A stretch of 64,000 nucleotides of DNA, taken from Diorhabda sublineata. Its lineage: Eukaryota; Arthropoda; Insecta; Coleoptera; Chrysomelidae. Positions 57,778-64,000 of the stretch are shown one piece after another. Every line of letters starts with the position of its first letter. Within the stretch, counting starts at the first letter, position 1. Both the position numbers and the translations under genes were made by a program. A model generated the notes under the pieces. That model was not told the origin of the DNA. It worked only from the letters and a program-made list of their open reading frames with translations, and searched no databases. The DNA lies in contig NC_079484.1 in the NCBI RefSeq assembly GCF_026230105.1, positions 3,053,805 to 3,117,804 on the forward strand, written 5' to 3'.

Positions 57778-58162
57778 TAAAGCTGTGTCCACACTATGTT
57801 TATCGAAAATCGTCCGACTTTCGGCCCGTCCGCATTGGCTATAAGGACGTGTCCATCGATGTTAAATGTTAAAATGCTTTTGATTAATAAAATCAGTGAT
57901 GCTGCTACTGCAATTATCATTTCCACAGTTGGTAACCAGCTGGATCGCCCAAGGAGGTTTTGAGTCCGAGTACACGCTGAGGATTTTATTGAAGATTTAT
58001 TACTGGATGATGTGGACGAGCTCAATTTGGAATACCGAAGAAAATTATCGTCCTTTGGTTCAAACCGACCTGATTCGAATTCGATTCGGCTCGACAAAAC
58101 ATGGTTCGACGAATTCGGGCGACACGTCCACACTTGATCGACATAGTGTAGACACAACTTTA
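57778..58162. mobile_element. TA-flanked MITE with ~24-bp imperfect inverted ends
   Basis: The left end AAGCTGTGTCCACACTATGT (57780-57799) matches the complement of the right end AAGTTGTGTCTACACTATGT (58141-58160). TA dinucleotides flank at 57778-57779 and 58161-58162. One frame inside reads EDFIEDLLLDDVDELNLEYR but does not identify a transposase. Confidence 0.6.
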
Positions 58163-58919
58163 TATAGTTGATAAAAGTTATAATGTGGAGCGAAATAAAG
58201 CAAATTTGGGACGTAGGATTAGAAGTATATATCAAAGATACGTAGAATGTTGTAGATTTTGTTATTAATTGTTTATATTCATATGAAAACCGTTATTGTT
58301 TATGAAACACCCTCTGTAGTAGTTGTATGTTTGTTATCACCAAAAATGAACAGTCAGAATTCTGCGCAAACCATTTCTCCGAGTTTATAGAAGAGTTTCT
58401 GATTGTTTGAAAACGTATTGGTATGGATTGTATACGGCGGTAAGGTGCAAAAAGTTTTGTAGCTAATAATGTTTTTTAATGGCTTATTTCCAATAAACTG
58501 GATCCGCGTAAAAATAATATTGACACTTATTTAGGATAAAATCAATATTAATTTTCGAAAATACATTGCGGTGCTTAACGGAATTATGTAAATAACATCG
58601 AGTGCGATTAAAGCGAAATGTCTCAATTCCGTTGAAATTAAATATAAATACGCTAGCTTCAATGTCAAACTATTTTTAAACGTTCGCACAAGCTAATCAG
58701 AACGGAGGTGGTTTTCTGTTGAAATATATTGAAATCATCAATGTTCGAACTTTTGTTATGCAAAAGTTACACATTTATGACACGAAAAAAAATTTATATG
58801 CGTCTAGTGGAAAAATATACACAGAAAAATAAATTAGGTAAATCATTTTACAGAATTATAGTAATCAGAAACAATTTAAAATCCTCCGAAATAAAAATTT
58901 ATGAGCTTGGATTTATATA

Positions 58920-60920
58920 GATGGAAATTAGATGAAAAACTGAAGAAAAATCAATGGATATTGGAAAAATTTGATGAGGAACTGAAGGAAAATAAATAAA
59001 AAGCGATGAAAACTTGAGAAAGCAAATGGAAATTTAGTAAAAACTAATGAAAATCGATAAAAATCAACGAATATTGATCGAAATTGATGAGGAACTCAAA
59101 CAAACTCAATTGATATTGATGAAAATTGATGAAGACTGAAGAAAAACTGAGAAAAATTAATGGAAAGCAATGAGAACATCAGGCAACTCAAGAAAGTAGA
59201 CGAAAACCAGTATAACCAATGAAAATCGATGGATATTTATAGAAATCGATAAAAAACTGAAGAAAAAAAAGGATATTGAACAAGATTAATAATAAACTGA
59301 ATAAAAATCAGTGGTAAACAATGAGAACAGCAGACAACTCAAAAAACAGACGCAGACCATTGAAAATTCAATAAAATTTAATAGAAATCGATAAAAATCA
59401 ACGAATATTGATCGAAATTGATGAGGAACTCAAACAAACTCAATCGATATTGATGAAAATTGAGGAAGACTGAAGAGAAACTGAAAAAAATTAATGGAAA
59501 GCAATGAGAACATCAGGCAACTCAAGAAAGTAGACGAAAACCAGTATAACCAATGAAAATCGATAAAAATCGATGGATATTTATAGAAATCAATAAAAAA
59601 CTGAAGAAAAAAAAAAGGATATTGAACAAGATTAATAATAAACTGAATAAAAATCAGTGGTAAACAATGAGAACAGCAGACAACTCAAAAAGTAGACGCA
59701 GACCATTGAAAATTCAATAAAATTTAATAGAAATCGATAAAAATCAACGAATATTGATCGAAATTGATGAGGAACTCAAACAAACTCAATCGATATTGAT
59801 GAAAATTGAGGAAGACTGAAGAGAAACTGAAAAAAATTAATGGAAAGCAATGAGAACATCAGGCAACTCAAGAAAGTAGACGAAAACCAGTATAACCAAT
59901 GAAAATCGATAAAAATCGATGGATATTTATAGAAATCAATAAAAAACTGAAGAAAAAAAAAAGGATATTGAACAAGATTAATAATAAACTGAATAAAAAT
60001 CAGTGGTAAACAATGAGAACAGCAGACAACTCAAAAAACAGACGCAGACCATTGAAAATTCAATAAAATTTAATAGAAATCGATAAAAATCAACGAATAT
60101 TGATCGAAATTGATGAGGAACTCAAACAAACTCAATCGATATTGATGAAAATTGAGGAAGACTGAAGAGAAACTGAAAAAAATTAATGGAAAGCAATGAG
60201 AACATCAGGCAACTCAAGAAAGTAGACGAAAACCAGTATAACCAATGAAAATCGATAAAAATCGATGGATATTTATAGAAATCAATAAAAAACTGAAGAA
60301 AAAAAAAAGGATATTGAACAAGATTAATAATAAACTGAATAAAAATCAGTGGTAAACAATGAGAACAGCAGACAACTCAAAAAGTAGACGCAGACCATTG
60401 AAAATTCAATAAAAACTAATAGAAATCGATAAAAATCAACGAATATTGATCGAAATTGATGAGGAACTCAAGTAAACTCAATCGATATTGATACAAATTG
60501 ATTAAGTCTGAAGAAAAACTGAGAAAAATCAATGGAAAGCAATGAGAACATCAGGCAACTCAAGAAAGTAGACGAAAACCAGTAAAACCAATGAAAATCA
60601 ATGGATATTTAAAAAAATCAATAAAAAAACTGAAGAAAAAAAAGGATATTGAACAAGATTAACAATAAACTGAATAAAAATCAGTTGTAAACAATGAAAA
60701 CAGCAGACAACTCAAGAAGCTGACGCAGACCATTGAAAATTCAATAAAAACTAATAGAAATCGATAAAAATCAACGAATATTGATCGAAATTGATGAGGA
60801 ACTCAAACAAACTCAATCGATATTGATGAAAATTGATGAGATATTGAAGTAAAATTAATGGATACTGAAGAAGATTGACGAAAACCTGAAGATAAATCAA
60901 TAGAAAGCAATAAGAACATC
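58920..60920 (+). repeat. A-rich ~346-bp tandem array, about 5.5 copies
   Basis: CGAATATTGATCGAAATTGA occurs at 59069, 59402, 59748, 60094, 60440 and 60775. Steps are 333, 346, 346, 346 and 335. The + strand is dominated by A and G with few C, built from short words such as AAAAATCGATG, GAAACTG and GAAAACC. It has shorter internal periodicity. All frames are closed by frequent stops. Confidence 0.93.
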
Positions 60921-61734
60921 AGACAGTGGAGTTATTTTGATGTTGACGGTTTATAACTTGGTTTCAAATCTTCAGGTACCTTATCATGCTCACTATAACA
61001 AATCCCGGGGTGGAATCCAGACTTAATGATCGATTTGGACGATTTTGAATAACTAGTAGTATAGATGTGTGTTAACAGAAGACAAGTTTGGTAATTTTTT
61101 TGAGTTAAACAAAACAAACAAACAAACATTTGTAAAACTAGAAGCTTAATGATATCTTTATAACATATTACACCCTTTCGTGGCTCATTTTGTCGTAGTT
61201 TCTACACTAATTTGTGATGTTACTTGTTGTTGTTATATAGTTCAATTTGCAACATACTTTTTCTCCACAATCTCTAGAATATAGTAGCAGACACTAAAAA
61301 TGAAATTGGTTACTTCCATGATGAGAAATGTTTTCCTCGAGGGTGACACAAAAAGCCGTCATTAAGAAAGTGTTCTTAAATTCCCATTTACGCCAAATAC
61401 CATGGTCGTTATGTTCTTAGTAAGCTGAAAATATTTTTCCTCTTTTTATTTCCGCGTAATGATCCCTGCCATTGCAAATGTCAAAGTATTAATAAACGAG
61501 ATGCATTTGATGACATGGATTACAATTACATTGTTAGATTAGAATTTCTGACACTGATATCCAATTAATTATATTATTATAAATATCAGTAACAAATAAT
61601 AGGAAATGATAACGATGATATATGTGAAAAAACCGTTTACAATGTCAGGGATTCATACAATTATGTTGATTTCTTCATTGATGAGTTTAATCGAACTAAT
61701 ACAACAACAAAAGTTGATTTATTGATTGAAAAAT

Positions 61735-64000
61735 TAATGAATATTGGAAAAAATTCGTGAGAAAGTTAAGAAAAATCGATGTTTAGCAATAAAAATCAAA
61801 GAAAATTTAAGAAAGCAATTGAAAATCATTGAAAATTTGGTGAAAACTAATAAAAATCGATGAAAATCAATGATTACTGATGGAATTTATTGAGAAACTG
61901 TGGAAAAATCGATGAATATTGTAGAAAATTCGTGAGAAAGTTAAGAAAAATCGATGTTTAGCAATAAAAATCAAAGAAAATTTAAGAAAGCAATTGAAAA
62001 TCTTTGAAAATTTGGTGAAAACTAATAAAAATCGACGAAAATCAATGATTACTGATGGAATTTATTGAAAAACTGTGGAAAAATCGATAAATATTGTAGA
62101 AAATTCATGAGAAAGTTAAAAAAAATCGATGTTTAGCAATAAAAACCATAGAAAATTTAAGAAAGCAATTGAAAACCATTGAAAATTTGGTGAAAACTAA
62201 TGAAAATCAATAAAAATCAACGGATATTGATAGAAATTATTCAGAAACTGAGACAAAAACAATGAATATTGAAGAAAATTGATGAGAAAAAAAATACCAC
62301 AGAAATCCTAAGAAAGCAAACGAAAACGAATGAAATTTTGGTGGAAACTAATGAAAATTGATGAAAATCAATGATTACTGATGGAATTTATTGGGAAACT
62401 GTGGAAAAATCGATTAATATTGTAGAAAATTCATGAGAAAGTTAAGAAAAATCGATGTTTAGCAATAAAAACCATAGAAAATTTAGGAAAGCAATTGAAA
62501 ACCATTGAAAATTTGGTGAAAACTAATAAAAATCAACGGATATTGATAGAAATTATTCAGAAACTGAGACAAAAACAATGAATATCGAAGAAAATTGATG
62601 AGAAAAAAAAATACCACAGAAATCATAAGAAAGCAAACGAAAACGAATGAAATTTTGGTGGAAACTAATGAAAATTGATGAAAATCAATGATTACTGATG
62701 GAATTTATTGGGAAACTGTGGAAAAATCGATTAATATTGTAGAAAATTCATGAGAAAGTTAAGAAAAATCGATGTTTAGCAATAAAAACCATAGAAAATT
62801 TAAGAAAGCAATTGAAAACCATTGGAAATTTGGTGAAAACTAATGAAAATCAAAGGATATTGATAGAAATTATTCAGAAACTGAGACAAAAACAATGAAT
62901 ATTGAAGAAAATTGATGAGAAAAGAAAAAAAACCACAGAAATCCTAAGAAAGCAAACGAAAACGAATGAAATTTTGGTGGAAACTAATGAAAATTGATGA
63001 AAATCAATGATTACTGATGGAATTTATTGAGAAACTGTGGAAAAATCGATAAATATTGTAGAAAATTCATGAGAAAGTTAAAAAAAATCGATGTTTAGCA
63101 ATAAAAACCATAGAAAATTTAAGAAAGCAATTGAAAACCATTGAAAATTTGGTGAAAACTAATGAAAATCAATAAAAATCAACGGATATTGATAGAAATT
63201 ATTCAGAAACTGAGACAAAAACAATGAATATTGAAGAAAATTGATGAGAAAAAAAATACCACAGAAATCCTAAGAAAGCAAACGAAAACGAATGAAATTT
63301 TGGTGGAAACTAATGAAAATTGATGAAAATCAATGATTACTGATGGAATTTATTGGGAAACTGTGGAAAAATCGATTAATATTGTAGAAAATTCATGAGA
63401 AAGTTAAGAAAAATCGATGTTTAGCAATAAAAACCATAGAAAATTTAAGAAAGCAATTGAAAACCATTGAAAATTTGGTGAAAACTAATAAAAATCAACG
63501 GATATTGATAGAAATTATTCAGAAACTGAGACAAAAACAATGAATATCGAAGAAAATTGATGAGAAAAAAAAATACCACAGAAATCATAAGAAAGCAAAC
63601 GAAAACGAATGAAATTTTGGTGGAAACTAATGAAAATTGATGAAAATCAATGATTACTGATGGAATTTATTGGGAAACTGTGGAAAAATCGATGAATATT
63701 GTAGAAAATTCATGAGAAAGTTAAGAAAAATCGATGTTTAGCAATAAAAACCATAGAAAATTTAAGAAAGCAATTGAAAACCATTGGAAATTTGGTGAAA
63801 ACTAATGAAAATCAAAGGATATTGATAGAAATTATTCAGAAACTGAGACAAAAACAATGAATATCGAAGAAAATTGATGAGAAAAAAAAATACCACAGAA
63901 ATCATAAGAAAGCAAACGAAAACGAATGAAATTTTGGTGGAAACTAATGAAAATTGATGAAAATCAATGATTACTGATGGAATTTATTGGGAAACTGTGG
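61735..64000 (+). repeat. A-rich ~320-bp tandem array with 962-bp higher-order period, running off the window
   Basis: AAAATCGATGTTTAGCAAT has its GTTTAGC part at 61781, 61956, 62131, 62457, 62774, 63093, 63419 and 63736. The first two steps are 175 bp, then 326, 317, 319, 326 and 317. The 326/317/319 set repeats with an exact 962-bp period (62131 to 63093, 62457 to 63419, 62774 to 63736). Word composition resembles the 58920-60920 array. It continues past the end of the window. Confidence 0.93.

Larger units (their letters stand above)
31830..64000 (-). other. Giant calcineurin intron, at least 32 kb (partial)
   Basis: Starts at the AG acceptor of the GDIHG exon; no upstream exon (expected to encode the stretch ending in APIT/V) was found before 64000. 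It is filled with the mobile elements and arrays listed separately. Stretches with nothing recognised: 31840-32490, 33880-34480, 35140-36125, 37075-38100, 42060-43860, 45000-45725, 46545-47210, 47580-49600, 52890-53480, 54165-55250, 57010-57775, 58165-58920 and 60925-61735. Confidence 0.85.

Noticed and set aside
60932..61129. 65-codon minus-strand frame ending KSGFHPGICYSEHDKVPEDL as a pogo-like transposase tail
   Set aside because: The resemblance to the G(I/F)xP stretch of pogo/Jerky proteins is short and unsupported by neighbouring sequence.

Overview
The window is A+T-rich eukaryotic DNA from an insect-like genome. The evidence is spliced exons with canonical GT/AG borders, very large introns, mariner, Tc1, piggyBac, Helitron, Penelope and non-LTR remnants, and short (CCTAA)n runs matching the common insect telomere repeat. 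The order of insect cannot be fixed from sequence alone. One conserved gene is recognisable: the catalytic A subunit of calcineurin (serine/threonine protein phosphatase 2B), on the minus strand. Seven exons are present (31705-31829, 26247-26358, 17351-17506, 7698-7837, 6157-6234, 5215-5308, 683-890). Together they give about 304 codons, from the first metal-binding motif GDIHG to just past the calcineurin-B-binding helix. The 5' exons lie beyond base 64000, and the calmodulin-binding and autoinhibitory exons lie beyond base 1. Everything else is therefore intron of this gene: six complete introns and at least 32 kb of a seventh.

Layout. Bases 1-683: intron, no gene seen. 891-5214: intron with a 183-bp tandem repeat (2462-4300) and a possible non-LTR tail near 1.7 kb. 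5309-7697: short introns between exons, with Penelope-like and weak mariner scraps. 7838-17350: intron with several decayed mariner copies and a 186-bp array ending in a Helitron-like terminus. 17507-26246: intron with a tRNA-like box pair, a DDE transposase remnant, five near-identical 488-490 bp repeats and a sixth copy split by a Tc1-bearing insertion. 26359-31704: intron with Penelope and mariner scraps, a short element with a clear target-site duplication, and a 241/485-bp compound array. 31830-64000: the giant upstream intron. It holds Tc1 halves around a 47-bp minisatellite, a 259-bp repeat with telomere-like motifs, a 935-bp piggyBac deletion derivative with TTAA ends, a 193-bp array with a 963-bp higher-order period, a foldback element, an 815-bp mariner deletion derivative with TA ends, a jockey-type tail, two related satellite arrays (354 and 376 bp) derived partly from mariner coding sequence, a TA-flanked MITE, and two A-rich arrays running to the window edge.

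No bacterial features, CRISPR arrays, rRNA or complete tRNA genes were seen. No intact transposase was found; every mobile element here is truncated, frameshifted or internally deleted. The most notable points are the density and variety of independent tandem arrays inside introns of a conserved gene, the higher-order structure of two of them, and the transposase origin of one satellite family.
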